A stretch of 64,000 nucleotides of DNA from Halobacteria archaeon HArc-gm2 (lineage in GTDB: Archaea > Halobacteriota > Halobacteria > Halobacteriales > Haloarculaceae): the NCBI GenBank assembly GCA_025517465.1, contig JAOPKE010000001.1, positions 620,001-684,000 of the forward strand. The letters are read 5' to 3'. Under the pieces are notes generated by a model. That model saw only the letters and a list, made by a program, of their open reading frames with translations. It made no database searches and was not told where the DNA came from. The position numbers and the translations under genes are program-made. Position 1 is the stretch's first letter; every line of letters begins with the position of its first letter. This document shows positions 56,071 to 64,000 of the stretch, piece by piece.

Positions 56071-57666
56071 TCACAGGGGGATGTTCCCGTGGTCCTTCGG
56101 TGGCGTATCCTCGCGCTTGCGCGTGAGCAGGTCCAGGTCGTCGACGAGCCGTTTCCGCGTCTCCTTCGGTTCGATGACGTCGTCGAGGTAGCCCCGTCGT
56201 GCCGGACCGTAGGGGTGGGCGAACTCCTCGCGGAACTCGTCCATCAGTTCCTCACGGCGGGCGTCGGGGTCGTCCGCGTCGGCGATCTCCTGGCGGTGGA
56301 GGATGTTGACTGCACCTCTGGGACCGAGCACCGCCATCTCGGAGCCGGGCCAGGCGTAGTTGACGTCCGAGCCGAGGAACTTCGAGGACATGACGATGTA
56401 GGCGCCGCCGTAGGCCTTGCGGACGACGACGGAGAGCAGTGGGACCGTCGCCTCCGCGTACGCGTAGATGAGCTTCGCGCCCCGGCGGATGATCCCGTTG
56501 TGTTCCTGCTCGGTGCCGGGCATGAACCCGGGGACGTCCACGAACGAGAGGACGGGGACGTTGAACGAGTCGCAGGTACGGATGAAGCGCGCCGCCTTCT
56601 CGGAGGCGTCGATGTCGAGCGTGCCCGCGCTCACGCGAGGCTGATTGGCGACGATTCCGACCGACCGGCCGTCCATTCGGCCGAAGCCGACGACCACGTT
56701 GCGCGCCCAGTTCTCCTGGACCTCGAAGAAGGACTCCTCGTCGACGACCCGGTCGATGACCTCCGTCATGTCGTAGGGCTTGCGCGGCGCGTTCGGGACG
56801 ATGTCGGCCAGTTCCGGCACCTCCCTGTCCGGTTCGTCCCAGGGCTTGACCCGCGGCGGGTCCTCCATGTTGTTCTGTGGGAGATAGGAGAGGAGCCGCC
56901 GGATGTTCTCCAGGGCCTCTTCTTCAGAATCGTACGCGAAGTGGGCGACGCCTGACTTCGAGGAGTGCGAGCCGGCACCGCCGAGTTCCTCCTTCGACAC
57001 CTGCTCGCCGGTGACCGTCTCGATGACGTTCGGGCCGGTGATGAACATGTGGCTGGTGTCCTCGACCATGAAGGTGAAGTCCGTCAGCGCGGGGGAGTAG
57101 GTCGCACCGCCGGCACACGGCCCCATGACCGCCGATATCTGGGGGATCAGGCCGGAGGCCTCCGTGTTGCGATTGAATATCTTGGCGAAACCGACCAGTG
57201 AGTCGACCCCCTCCTGGATGCGTGCGCCGCCGGAGTCGTTGAGCCCGATGACCGGGACGCCGTTCTCGATGGCCCGGTCCATCACCTTGCAGATCTTCTC
57301 GGCGACGACCTCGCCGACAGAGCCGCCGAGGACGGTGAAGTCGTGAGCGAAGAGGAACACCTTCCGGCCGTCGACCTCGCCGTAGCCCGTGACGACGGCG
57401 TCGCCGGGGAACGTCTTCTCGCCCATCCCGAAGTTGGTCGAGCGGTGTTCGACGAACGCGTCGACCTCCGTGAACGTCCCGTCGTCGACGAGGAAGTCGA
57501 CGCGCTCGCGGGCGGTCATCTTCCCCTTCTCGTGCTGGGCCTCGATTCGCGCCTCGCCGCCACCGCGTTCGGCCTCGCGTCGTCGTTCCCGGAGTTCCTC
57601 GACCGGGTCCGACGGCTCGGTCGCCTCGGCCGCGTCGTCACCGTCCGGCTCTTCTTGCTTGCTCAC
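56071..57666 (-). CDS. Acyl-CoA carboxylase carboxyltransferase subunit
   Basis: The 531-residue subunit transfers CO2 from carboxybiotin to acetyl- or propionyl-CoA. It has the two crotonase-like halves of the PccB/MmdA type, with [17 protein letters not shown] (first oxyanion region), [16 protein letters not shown], and [45 protein letters not shown] in the second half. The biotin carboxylase and biotin-carrier genes are not adjacent in this window. The small companion gene follows with overlap. In haloarchaea the complex supports propionate use and bioplastic precursor supply. Confidence 0.92.
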   Translation of the reverse strand: MSKQEEPDGDDAAEATEPSDPVEELRERRREAERGGGEARIEAQHEKGKMTARERVDFLVDDGTFTEVDAFVEHRSTNFGMGEKTFPGDAVVTGYGEVDGRKVFLFAHDFTVLGGSVGEVVAEKICKVMDRAIENGVPVIGLNDSGGARIQEGVDSLVGFAKIFNRNTEASGLIPQISAVMGPCAGGATYSPALTDFTFMVEDTSHMFITGPNVIETVTGEQVSKEELGGAGSHSSKSGVAHFAYDSEEEALENIRRLLSYLPQNNMEDPPRVKPWDEPDREVPELADIVPNAPRKPYDMTEVIDRVVDEESFFEVQENWARNVVVGFGRMDGRSVGIVANQPRVSAGTLDIDASEKAARFIRTCDSFNVPVLSFVDVPGFMPGTEQEHNGIIRRGAKLIYAYAEATVPLLSVVVRKAYGGAYIVMSSKFLGSDVNYAWPGSEMAVLGPRGAVNILHRQEIADADDPDARREELMDEFREEFAHPYGPARRGYLDDVIEPKETRKRLVDDLDLLTRKREDTPPKDHGNIPL

Positions 57667-57898
57667 CGTCGCTCACCTCGGCGACGCGTCAGCGAGCGCC
57701 CCACCGCAGGCCCGCTCTCGGGGTCGAATTCGGGCTCGACGGCGTCGGGTTCCGGATTCGAAATAGTGCCCACGTGGGCGACAGGGCGTCGGGCCGGACT
57801 CGACCCGTCGCGTCTCGCGTTCATGTACACAATCGGCGCTCCGAGCCAAATAATAGTTTACCCTGTCCGTCGAAACGGGGCGACTGAATACCGGTGGA

Positions 57899-58960
57899 CT
57901 AGTCGGCGACGGTCCCCGGCGGTTCCTCGCGGCCGACGCGGATCTCGAAGGCCTCGATGTCCTCGTAGGAGGCGACCTGGTCACCGACGTCGACGGGCCC
58001 GTCGTCGGTGTCGACGGTGAGCGTCGCAACCTCCCGGTTCTGGCCGAACGTCGCCTCCGAGATGCGTCCCTCGACGACCCAGTGGTCGCCGGTTTCGACG
58101 TCCCGGCCCTCGATGGTCGCGTAGAACTCGCCTTCGAGCACCTGCAGGTCGGAGATGCACCGGCGAATCGTCCCGTATCGCCGCGGGAACGGGAGGTTCT
58201 CGCCGTCGGAGTATATCTCCTCGGCGGTCGTCCACAGCACCATGTTGAAGAAGCCGGAGACGAGGAAGCCCAGTTCCGAGCGGTTGAAGATGACGCCGTA
58301 GCGGTCGTTGTCTCCGCGAATACTTTCCCGCGTCGCGTACATCGAGTAGTTCCCGTCCGCGACGGCGACGACGGGTGTCGTGATTCCGCGGCGGGCCCGG
58401 ACCGTCGACGCGATCGAGGGGTAGTCGACGTCGTCGGTCGAGGGGGCTTCCGTGGCCGGGGAGACCAGTATCTCGATGGCGATGCCGCCCTCGGCCCGCT
58501 CTTGCAGTTTCCCCGCGAACCGTTCGAGGAGGCCGGGGGTCAGCGACAGCATCAGTTCGTACTCCGCCGACGCGATGATGTCGTCCAGGTAGCGGAGGAT
58601 ACTCGGTCGCGACTTGACGAGTGAGACCGCCTCCGGTTTCCGCGTCGGCGCAGTGTAGCGCTGGGACAGGTCCTCGACCAGTTCGTCAAGGGACTCCTGG
58701 ACCTCGTCGAAGGCCTCGCGCGGGTCGATAGCGAGTACCTTCATCGGGCGGGTGTCCTTCAGTTCGACCAGTCCGACGTCACTCAGGCTGCGCACCGTGT
58801 CGTAGACGCGCGGCTGTGGGATGTCGGTCGTCTCGGACAGTTCCGACGCCGTCACCTCACCGTGTTCGAGAATAGCGAGATAGGCGGAGACCTCGTACTC
58901 GCCGAGGTCGAAGTGCGTGATGACCCGTTCCAGTGCGTCCCTCAGATCGGGGGCAGCCAT
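57899..58960 (-). CDS. TrmB-family transcriptional regulator
   Basis: The 353-residue protein starts with the TrmB winged helix (DLRDALERVITHFDLGEYEVSAYLAILEHGEVTASELSETTDIPQPRVYDTVRSLSDVGLVELKDTRP) and continues with a coiled-coil linker and a C-terminal sugar-binding domain (PLTPG-like LMLSLTPGLLERFAGKLQ). TrmB proteins sense sugars and control transporter and glycolysis genes. The gene is next to a Gfo/Idh oxidoreductase and an ABC sugar-uptake locus, which are the likely targets. Start choice is between GTG 58984 and ATG 58960. I use the ATG. Confidence 0.88.
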   Translation of the reverse strand: MAAPDLRDALERVITHFDLGEYEVSAYLAILEHGEVTASELSETTDIPQPRVYDTVRSLSDVGLVELKDTRPMKVLAIDPREAFDEVQESLDELVEDLSQRYTAPTRKPEAVSLVKSRPSILRYLDDIIASAEYELMLSLTPGLLERFAGKLQERAEGGIAIEILVSPATEAPSTDDVDYPSIASTVRARRGITTPVVAVADGNYSMYATRESIRGDNDRYGVIFNRSELGFLVSGFFNMVLWTTAEEIYSDGENLPFPRRYGTIRRCISDLQVLEGEFYATIEGRDVETGDHWVVEGRISEATFGQNREVATLTVDTDDGPVDVGDQVASYEDIEAFEIRVGREEPPGTVAD

Positions 58961-59122
58961 GGGCGAGCGTTCGGTGACGTTCACAATCAGTCTTCCGACA
59001 GGAGGCCACGGGAACCCTCGTCGGTTCCGTCGACGTGGTGGTCTGGCCGGTGTCTGGAGAGGGGCCCTGGGCCGCCGTCTCGGACAGGGACCCTGGACAG
59101 GCGGGCGGCCGGTAGGTCGGGA

Positions 59123-60187
59123 TTACTCGATAGCGACGGCTCGTCCTTCCTCGCTCGACCGGTAGATACCGTCCATTATCTTCTGGACCTCCAGGCCCTG
59201 TTCGACGGTGTTCATGGCCGGGTGTCTCCCTTCGGCGACGGCCCGCAGGAAGTGCTGCTGTTCGATGCCGTGGGCCTCCCGGTCCGTCGTCTCGACGTCG
59301 ATGTCGCGGTGGTGGTTGACGCCGTCGTCGGCGGTCTCGTGGACGGTCATCCCCTCTTCGGAGATGTCGAACTGCGCGCCGGCGTCCGTGCCGCGGACGA
59401 AAAAGTCCTGGCTGGGTTCACGGTTCGCCGCCCAGGCGACTTCCAGCGAGATGGTGGCGCCGTTGGCACAGCGGATGAACGCGGTGGCGGAGTCCTCGAC
59501 GTCGAAGTTCCCGACGCCGCGGTCCTCGCCCCACATGTAGAGGTAGCTGTACTCCTCCTCTGAACCGAACTGTGACCGGGTCGTCGCCGACACTTCCTCC
59601 ACGTCCGGGTAGCCCATGAGGTAGAGTGCGAGGTCGATCGCGTGCGTTCCGATGTCGATGACGGCGCCGCCGCCGGAGACGTCCTTGCGGGTGAACCAGC
59701 TTCCCCGGCCGGGGACACCGCGTCGCCGGATGTAGTTGGCCTCGACGTGGGTAACGTCGCCGAGTTTTCCCTGTTCACGGTAGCTGTTGAGCACCTGGAC
59801 CGGGCCCCAGAACCGGTTGTGGAAGCCGACCATACAGAACCCCTGGGCGTCGCGGGCGGCGTCGGCGATGCGCTGGGCGCTCTCGAGCGTGTGCGCGAGG
59901 GGCTTCTCGACGAGGACGTCGAGGCCGGCTTCCAGCGCGGCGACGACGTACTCCTCGTGGAAGCGGTTGGGCGTCGAGACGACGACGGCGTCGACCAGTT
60001 CGTACATCTCGGCGTGGTCCTCGAACACCTCGGCGCCGTAGTCCTCCGCGAACATTGCGCGCGCCTCCGGGGAGACGTCGGTGCCGGCGACGACCTGGCC
60101 GCCGTAGCCGATTATCTCGTCCGCGTGGAGCTGAGCGATGTTCCCGAGGCCGACGAATCCAACGCGAACGTCCGAGACAGCCGTCAT
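59123..60187 (-). CDS. Gfo/Idh/MocA-family oxidoreductase
   Basis: The 354-residue protein has an N-terminal Rossmann motif RVGFVGLGNIAQLHADEIIGYGGQVVAGTD and the EKPLAHTLESAQRI motif with the catalytic Lys. The C-terminal substrate half has GGGAVIDIGTHAIDLALYLMG, where the Asp and His of DIGTHAID are active-site residues. The family oxidises sugars, inositols or related polyols with NAD(P). The upstream region holds two palindromes, and the neighbouring TrmB gene suggests control by sugar. The substrate is not predictable. Confidence 0.88.
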   Translation of the reverse strand: MTAVSDVRVGFVGLGNIAQLHADEIIGYGGQVVAGTDVSPEARAMFAEDYGAEVFEDHAEMYELVDAVVVSTPNRFHEEYVVAALEAGLDVLVEKPLAHTLESAQRIADAARDAQGFCMVGFHNRFWGPVQVLNSYREQGKLGDVTHVEANYIRRRGVPGRGSWFTRKDVSGGGAVIDIGTHAIDLALYLMGYPDVEEVSATTRSQFGSEEEYSYLYMWGEDRGVGNFDVEDSATAFIRCANGATISLEVAWAANREPSQDFFVRGTDAGAQFDISEEGMTVHETADDGVNHHRDIDVETTDREAHGIEQQHFLRAVAEGRHPAMNTVEQGLEVQKIMDGIYRSSEEGRAVAIE

Positions 60188-60260
60188 CTCGCTCCTCCAC
60201 CGGGCCGGTGAGGAGTGGTCGGGAATCGAACGACGGGGGAGGGGTGTTCTGGTATGGCCA

Positions 60261-60285
60261 TCATAATACTCGTTAATTGGTAGTA
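60261..60285 (-). promoter_or_regulatory. Candidate TATA box with overlapping TACT-N11-AGTA palindrome
   Basis: On the minus strand GTATTATGA (60261-60269) could be the TATA box of the Gfo/Idh gene, leaving a leader of roughly 50 nt. It overlaps TACT (60267-60270) and AGTA (60282-60285). TrmB of Halobacterium is known to recognise TACT-spacer-GAGTA sites, so regulation by the adjacent TrmB is plausible, though this spacer is longer. Confidence 0.4.
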
Positions 60286-60401
60286 ATGGCTACACTCGCA
60301 TAAACGGTGAGGTTTCATTTAGTACACCTGTTGTTCCTGGCTGCTATCACTCGATAATCTGGACTATCCCGTCTCGTAACATCGCGGATGCCGCCTTCGA
60401 C

Positions 60402-60424
60402 GTAGTAATCAGCTGATTAACTAC
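60402..60424. promoter_or_regulatory. Near-perfect 23-bp palindrome, operator-like
   Basis: The arms are GTAGTAATCAG and CTGATTAACTAC, identical as inverted repeats apart from one extra T. It lies about 215 bp upstream of the Gfo/Idh start, in AT-rich sequence. A dimeric regulator site is the simplest reading. Confidence 0.45.
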
Positions 60425-60679
60425 ACTTGCTGTCCAAACTGAAACGAACAGGACCCACAAATTGGGGACGGGTTGTGGTGCCGCCGCGGTGACGCGGTAG
60501 TCGTTGCAGAACGGCCCCAGGAGTCTGTACGCGGCCGGTAATCTCCCATTTCTCCCGGCAGCAGTGGTACGCCGGCAGTACTGTGTGGAGAGAATCGGGA
60601 GGACGATCCGAGGGCAGATGACCGTCTATACCGCGGTAAGCAGAGCCTACGGCGGCAGAACGCTCTCGAAGACCCTCAC

Positions 60680-62218
60680 TCAGGCCGACCGTTCGATAGG
60701 CTCGAGGTTAGATGCGAGGTCCGCCATCGCCTTGCTCGAAGACACCTCCTGACCGACGGCGCGGTTCGCCTGCTGGGCGACGAGGCTCGCCTGGTCGTTC
60801 CACACCCGCGTCACCGGCGCCGGCATCGCGTTCGCGCCGACGACGCCGAAGGTCGGCGCGTACTCGCCGACTCTCTCGGTGTTCCACACGTCACCCGACT
60901 CGTACAGCGCGGGCCGTGGCGGCAACCACCCCAGGATAGTGACCAGGTCCGTCTGGAAGCCCGGGTCGGTCACCACCTCGAGGACCTGCGCGACCGCGTC
61001 CCGGTCCTGGCTGTCGGAATCCACCGTCACGTACCGACCGCGCACGGCCGACGTCGTCCCGCCAGTACCGTCTGCGCGGGCCTCGTTCTCGGTGACGGCG
61101 TACGGGAGAGGGATGGCACCGATCCGTTCGGCGCGCTCCGACGCGCCCCCGTCTTCGAGGTCGCTGACGATCGCCGTCAACGTGCTCGCCCAGTTACGGT
61201 GGAACACCGCGTCGCCGTTCGTGAACGGAACCCGTGACCCCTCCTCGATCCAGCCGAGTATCTCGGTCGGTGCGAACCCGCCGGCGTACGCTTCCAGCCC
61301 CGACACGCCTTCGTCGTGGACGAACTTGCGCATCATGTTCAGCGACCGGACGACCGGGTCGGCGCCGACGGTAATCGGGCGCTCGCCGACCGGGCCGAAG
61401 AGATTGTCCCGGCCGCCGAAGTACGCGCCGCCCCACGAACTCATCACCTCGTTGAACGTACAGCAGGCCGTCCCCTCGTAGATGTCCCACTGGGTCGTAA
61501 AGCCGTAGTCGACGCCCGCGTGGTCGGTCACGTCCGCCGCGACGTTGGACCACTCCTCCCACGTCATCGGCTCGGTCGCCCAGTCGTTCTCGACGGGGTC
61601 GTACCCCGCCGCCTCGACGAGGTCCTTCCGGTAGAGCATCGTCCCGAAATCCGCGGCCACCGGCACGCCATACTGTGTTTCCCCGTCGGGACTGCGACCC
61701 AGCGCGGCGAGGGCCTCGAAGTACTCCCCGTCGGATTCCGCCAGGCGCTCCTCGGAGACGAGCGCAGAGAGTTCGGCCAGCTGGTCGCGAGCGGCGAACG
61801 GGATCACCCAGTCGGATTCCACGAGGAACACGTCAGGACCGTCTTCGTCCGACGCGAGGGCCTGGTCGAACTCGGCGAGACGCTGGGCCGGGTCCGGGTC
61901 TCCGGGCTCGAACCGCACGTCGACGTCGGTGGAGAGGCCGTGGTCGTGGAGCGCGCGCGCTATCGCGTCCCCCTCCGCTTCAGTGAGAGGTTCGAACGCC
62001 CACCTGACGGTCGAGTCGTCGGTCGGCTCCCGGGTCGTCCCGACCGTCTCACTCTCGGACCGTTCCGTCACTGTCGCTCCGTGTGGGGTTCTGCGGCCGC
62101 CGATCGGACAGCCCGCCAGTGCCGCGGCGAGACCGGTCCCAGCGGTGCTCGCGAGGAACCGACGCCGCGAGACGGGACGCCTTCCGTCGCCGGGGCCGCA
62201 CTCGTCAGTCATCGACAT
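60680..62218 (-). CDS. Tat-exported sugar ABC transporter substrate-binding lipoprotein
   Basis: The 512-residue protein begins with a twin-arginine signal and lipobox (VSRRRFLASTAGTG, then ALAGC), so it is membrane-anchored outside the cell. The mature part is a large SBP_bac_1 sugar-binding fold: TVRWAFEPLTEAEGDAIARAL, DVFLVESDWVIPFAA, GVPVAADFGTMLYRKDLVEAAGYD, and MTWEEWSNVA. The start at 62218 is supported by GCTTTAAC 27 bp upstream on the minus strand. The two codons between ATG 62218 and ATG 62212 leave a small uncertainty. It should serve the ABC ATPase at the window end. Confidence 0.92.
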   Translation of the reverse strand: MSMTDECGPGDGRRPVSRRRFLASTAGTGLAAALAGCPIGGRRTPHGATVTERSESETVGTTREPTDDSTVRWAFEPLTEAEGDAIARALHDHGLSTDVDVRFEPGDPDPAQRLAEFDQALASDEDGPDVFLVESDWVIPFAARDQLAELSALVSEERLAESDGEYFEALAALGRSPDGETQYGVPVAADFGTMLYRKDLVEAAGYDPVENDWATEPMTWEEWSNVAADVTDHAGVDYGFTTQWDIYEGTACCTFNEVMSSWGGAYFGGRDNLFGPVGERPITVGADPVVRSLNMMRKFVHDEGVSGLEAYAGGFAPTEILGWIEEGSRVPFTNGDAVFHRNWASTLTAIVSDLEDGGASERAERIGAIPLPYAVTENEARADGTGGTTSAVRGRYVTVDSDSQDRDAVAQVLEVVTDPGFQTDLVTILGWLPPRPALYESGDVWNTERVGEYAPTFGVVGANAMPAPVTRVWNDQASLVAQQANRAVGQEVSSSKAMADLASNLEPIERSA

Positions 62219-62240
62219 CCGACATATCGCAGCACGGACG

Positions 62241-62248
62241 GTTAAAGC
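62241..62248 (-). promoter_or_regulatory. TATA box for the binding-protein gene
   Basis: GCTTTAAC on the minus strand is centred 27 bp before the ATG at 62218, the leaderless spacing. Confidence 0.55.
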
Positions 62249-62366
62249 GTGAGGGATCGCACGAGCAGACCACCGGCATCGGGGCGGACTGAACCGCGAG
62301 AGGCGGGCCCGACCACCACGATTCGCGCACCAACGTTGAAACGGCATCGGCACCTCTACAGCAGAT

Positions 62367-63164
62367 ATGCGCGGTCTCTCTCGGCTGCAGGACCCCGCCC
62401 ACACTGGACCGAACCGGTGCCTGCCGTGTACGGCGGTCAACGGTGCCTTCCTCGTCGTCGTCACTGCGCTGGTCGCCGCAGCGTCCGGCCCCTGGCTCGC
62501 CGTCGCCGTGCTCGTCACCGGGGCGGTCCTCGTCTGGCGACGCGGCTACCTGGTCCCGTACACGCCGCGCTTTGCCCCCCAGTTAGTCGAGGCGCTCCCG
62601 GTCCCCGACGACTGGTTCCGGAACCCGCCACAGCAGGGGTCCCTCTCGGACGATGAATCGGTCGACGGTGGAGACGTCCTCGCGGCGCTGGGCTCGGCCG
62701 GCGTCGTCCGACTGGAGGGTGAGGACGTGGTACTCGAGGATGCGTTCGAACGACGCTGGCACGAGGAGATGGCGACGCTCGCGGCTCGCTCTCCCACGGC
62801 GCTCGCGGAAGCGGTTGCAGCGGTTCCCTCGGTCGAGTCCGTCGAACCCGTCCGGTCGGACGGGGACCACTGGTTCGTCGTCGACGGCCGCCACGACCTG
62901 GTTCCACGTCCCATCCTGGTGGCCGAACTGGCCGCCGTCAGGACGCTGCCCGACGCAGTCGAGCCGGAAGCGGTACGTATGGCGGCGTCGCGGGTGCTCC
63001 GGCAGTTCCTCGACGCCTGTCCGGTGTGCGGGACCGAACTCGTCCCGTCGTCGACGACCGGCTGTTGCGGGTCACCTCGATACGCACAGGAGACGCGCGT
63101 CTGTCCCGAGTGTGAACAGCGAGTACTGACGATTCCCGAACCCGAGCCAGAGAGCGATGGGTGA
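62367..63164 (+). CDS. Membrane protein with C-terminal zinc ribbon
   Basis: The 265-residue protein has two membrane helices near the start (about residues 26-56, VNGAFLVVVTALVAAASGPWLAVAVLVTGAVLVW), then a soluble alpha-beta region and a C-terminal zinc ribbon with CPVCG, CC and CPECEQR. I do not recognise the family. The ribbon points to a role in binding other molecules at the membrane. It is divergent from the sugar-binding-protein gene and convergent with the 68-aa gene. Confidence 0.65.
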   Translation: MRGLSRLQDPAHTGPNRCLPCTAVNGAFLVVVTALVAAASGPWLAVAVLVTGAVLVWRRGYLVPYTPRFAPQLVEALPVPDDWFRNPPQQGSLSDDESVDGGDVLAALGSAGVVRLEGEDVVLEDAFERRWHEEMATLAARSPTALAEAVAAVPSVESVEPVRSDGDHWFVVDGRHDLVPRPILVAELAAVRTLPDAVEPEAVRMAASRVLRQFLDACPVCGTELVPSSTTGCCGSPRYAQETRVCPECEQRVLTIPEPEPESDG

Positions 63165-63177
63165 CCCGGTCGGGCCG

Positions 63178-63384
63178 CTAGTAGAGCTGTCGTTCCCGTT
63201 CCTCCCGCTCTGCCTCCTCCTCGCGCTCGGCTTTCAGCTTCCGGCGACCGCGCCTGTACTGGACGATCCCCGGGACGATCTTGTTCTTCAGGTCGAACAG
63301 GAACGAGACGATACCGTACACCCAGAAGAAAAAGAGGACGACCATCCCGCCCCAGTAGACGAGCGCGACTGTCTCACCCGCCAT
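63178..63384 (-). CDS. 68-aa membrane protein with charged tail, next to ABC ATPase
   Basis: A small protein with one membrane helix (about residues 7-30, ALVYWGGMVVLFFFWVYGIVSFLF) and a highly charged Arg/Glu tail (YRRGRRKLKAEREEEAEREERERQLY). It begins two bases after the stop of the ABC ATPase gene, so it is part of that operon. No function is recognised. A role as an accessory to the transporter is possible from position only. Confidence 0.65.
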   Translation of the reverse strand: MAGETVALVYWGGMVVLFFFWVYGIVSFLFDLKNKIVPGIVQYRRGRRKLKAEREEEAEREERERQLY

Positions 63385-63386
63385 GG

Positions 63387-64000
63387 TCAGTCGTCGGTCT
63401 CCGCCGGGGACCCGGCCGCGCCGTCGGCGTCCGGCGGCGAGACGATGCCGTGCGTCAGCGCCTGGCCGCTCGCCGCGTCGAAGAGGTGAACGTTGCGCCG
63501 GTCGAGGACCACGTCCATCTCCTGGTCCTCCGTGATGTCGGTGTTGGGATCGATGCTCATGAGCAACTGGTCGCTCGTGGCCGCCTCCTGGGCCATCGAC
63601 GTCTCGCCCTCCCCCATCAGCAGGTAGGTGAATATCTCGTCGCCCATCGGTTCGAGGACGTCGGTGATCACCTCGATGGGTCTGGAACCGCTGGAGAGCG
63701 ACGCCGCCTCCGACGCCGGGTAGACGTCCTCCGGCCTGACGCCGATGGTCACGGCGTCGCCGACTCCCACTCCCTGGAACGCCGCGTGGTCGAACTCCAG
63801 GTCGAAGTACTCGGATTCGAGCCCGGACTCGGTGACGGTCCCCTCGACGAAGTTCATCGACGGCGAGCCGATGAAGCCGGCGACGAAGAGGTTGGCTGGC
63901 TCGTTGTAACAGACGAGCGGCGGGTCGATCTGCTGGAGTTTGCCCGCGTCGAGGACGGCGATGCGGTCAGCCATCGTCATCGCCTCGGCCTGGTCGTGGG
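63387..64000 (-). CDS. ABC transporter ATP-binding protein (sugar type), C-terminal part
   Basis: The gene is cut by the window edge. The visible part holds the H-loop region (HDQAEAMTMADRIAVLDAGKLQQIDPPLVCYNEPANLFVAGFIGSPSMNF in sections) and a TOBE-like domain (GVRPEDVYPAS, then DVVLDRRNVHLFD). The FVAGFIGSPSMNF motif is typical of MalK/UgpC-type ATPases that energise sugar uptake. The N-terminal Walker motifs lie outside. It probably works with the Tat binding protein at 60.7-62.2 kb. The permease genes are not in view. Confidence 0.9.
   Translation of the reverse strand, partial: HDQAEAMTMADRIAVLDAGKLQQIDPPLVCYNEPANLFVAGFIGSPSMNFVEGTVTESGLESEYFDLEFDHAAFQGVGVGDAVTIGVRPEDVYPASEAASLSSGSRPIEVITDVLEPMGDEIFTYLLMGEGETSMAQEAATSDQLLMSIDPNTDITEDQEMDVVLDRRNVHLFDAASGQALTHGIVSPPDADGAAGSPAETDD

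Larger units (their letters stand above)
60188..60679. other. 492-bp regulatory region before the Gfo/Idh gene
   Basis: The segment 60255-60450 is AT-rich compared with the surroundings and carries the two palindromes described separately. The remainder to 60679 has no convincing reading frame. This is the promoter side of the Gfo/Idh gene and the 3' side of the binding-protein gene. Confidence 0.5.

Noticed and set aside
60504-60752. 82-codon frame overlapping the end of the binding-protein gene.
   Set aside because: No TATA box or family-like composition; it overlaps a well-supported gene on the other strand.

Overview
The window is a stretch of chromosome from a halophilic archaeon (class Halobacteria). 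The evidence is the high G+C content, the very acidic proteins, AT-rich TATA boxes centred about 27 bp upstream of many start codons (leaderless transcripts), an intron-containing tRNA-Trp with the 105-nt intron known from haloarchaea, and lineage-typical genes (DpsA, a response regulator with a HalX-type tail, a HalOD1 domain, halocyanin, aMBF1, archaeal-type shikimate kinase and triosephosphate isomerase). No rRNA or CRISPR array was seen. Genus cannot be fixed from the sequence alone.

Layout. 0-7 kb: end of a PhoU-like gene, small haloarchaeal proteins, a SRPBCC/nitrilase pair, an aldehyde dehydrogenase, a CDC48-type AAA+ ATPase and a DUF5796-like gene whose 3' end is duplicated. 7.0-8.7 kb: a damaged IS1341-type element with a tnpB-like gene and a divergent 47-aa regulator. 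8.7-16.6 kb: shikimate kinase with chorismate mutase, an Lrp regulator, the DabB-DabA inorganic-carbon pump facing a beta-carbonic anhydrase, and an AAC(3)-like acetyltransferase. 16.7-28.7 kb: an EamA transporter, a Tat lipoprotein, SurE, a possible sliding-clamp-like protein, an Rsm22-like methyltransferase with prephenate dehydrogenase, a FAH hydrolase, the coupled HisC / adenylate kinase / CDP-alcohol transferase operon, aMBF1, a response regulator and TpiA.

28.7-42.4 kb: an 82-bp palindromic element, a HerA-like ATPase, a Y-family polymerase with three PIP-like boxes, an MFS transporter, a group of small signalling genes including a receiver whose phospho-acceptor Asp has become Glu, tRNA-Trp with decayed copies of its 3' end, IMP dehydrogenase, a halocyanin gene with one nonsense codon, twin GNAT genes and tRNA-Lys. 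42.4-52.1 kb: a TrkA-N/DHH protein, PRC-barrel protein, archaetidylserine synthase, biotin synthase, a DRTGG-type ATPase coupled to ADP-forming acetate-CoA ligase, DpsA, and a tiny gene with an iron-box-like operator.

52-64 kb: an acyl-CoA module (DUF35 protein with an atypical thiolase, a second aldehyde dehydrogenase, acyl-CoA carboxyltransferase with a small companion) and the edge of a sugar-uptake locus (TrmB regulator, Gfo/Idh oxidoreductase, Tat-exported binding protein, ABC ATPase). Many gene pairs overlap by 4 bp (ATGA or GTGA), which marks translational coupling. The most interesting items for follow-up are the TnpB/regulator promoter, the DAB-carbonic anhydrase cluster, the clamp-like protein, the tRNA-Trp scar array, the DpsA-side operator with its 51-aa gene, and the nonsense-bearing halocyanin.
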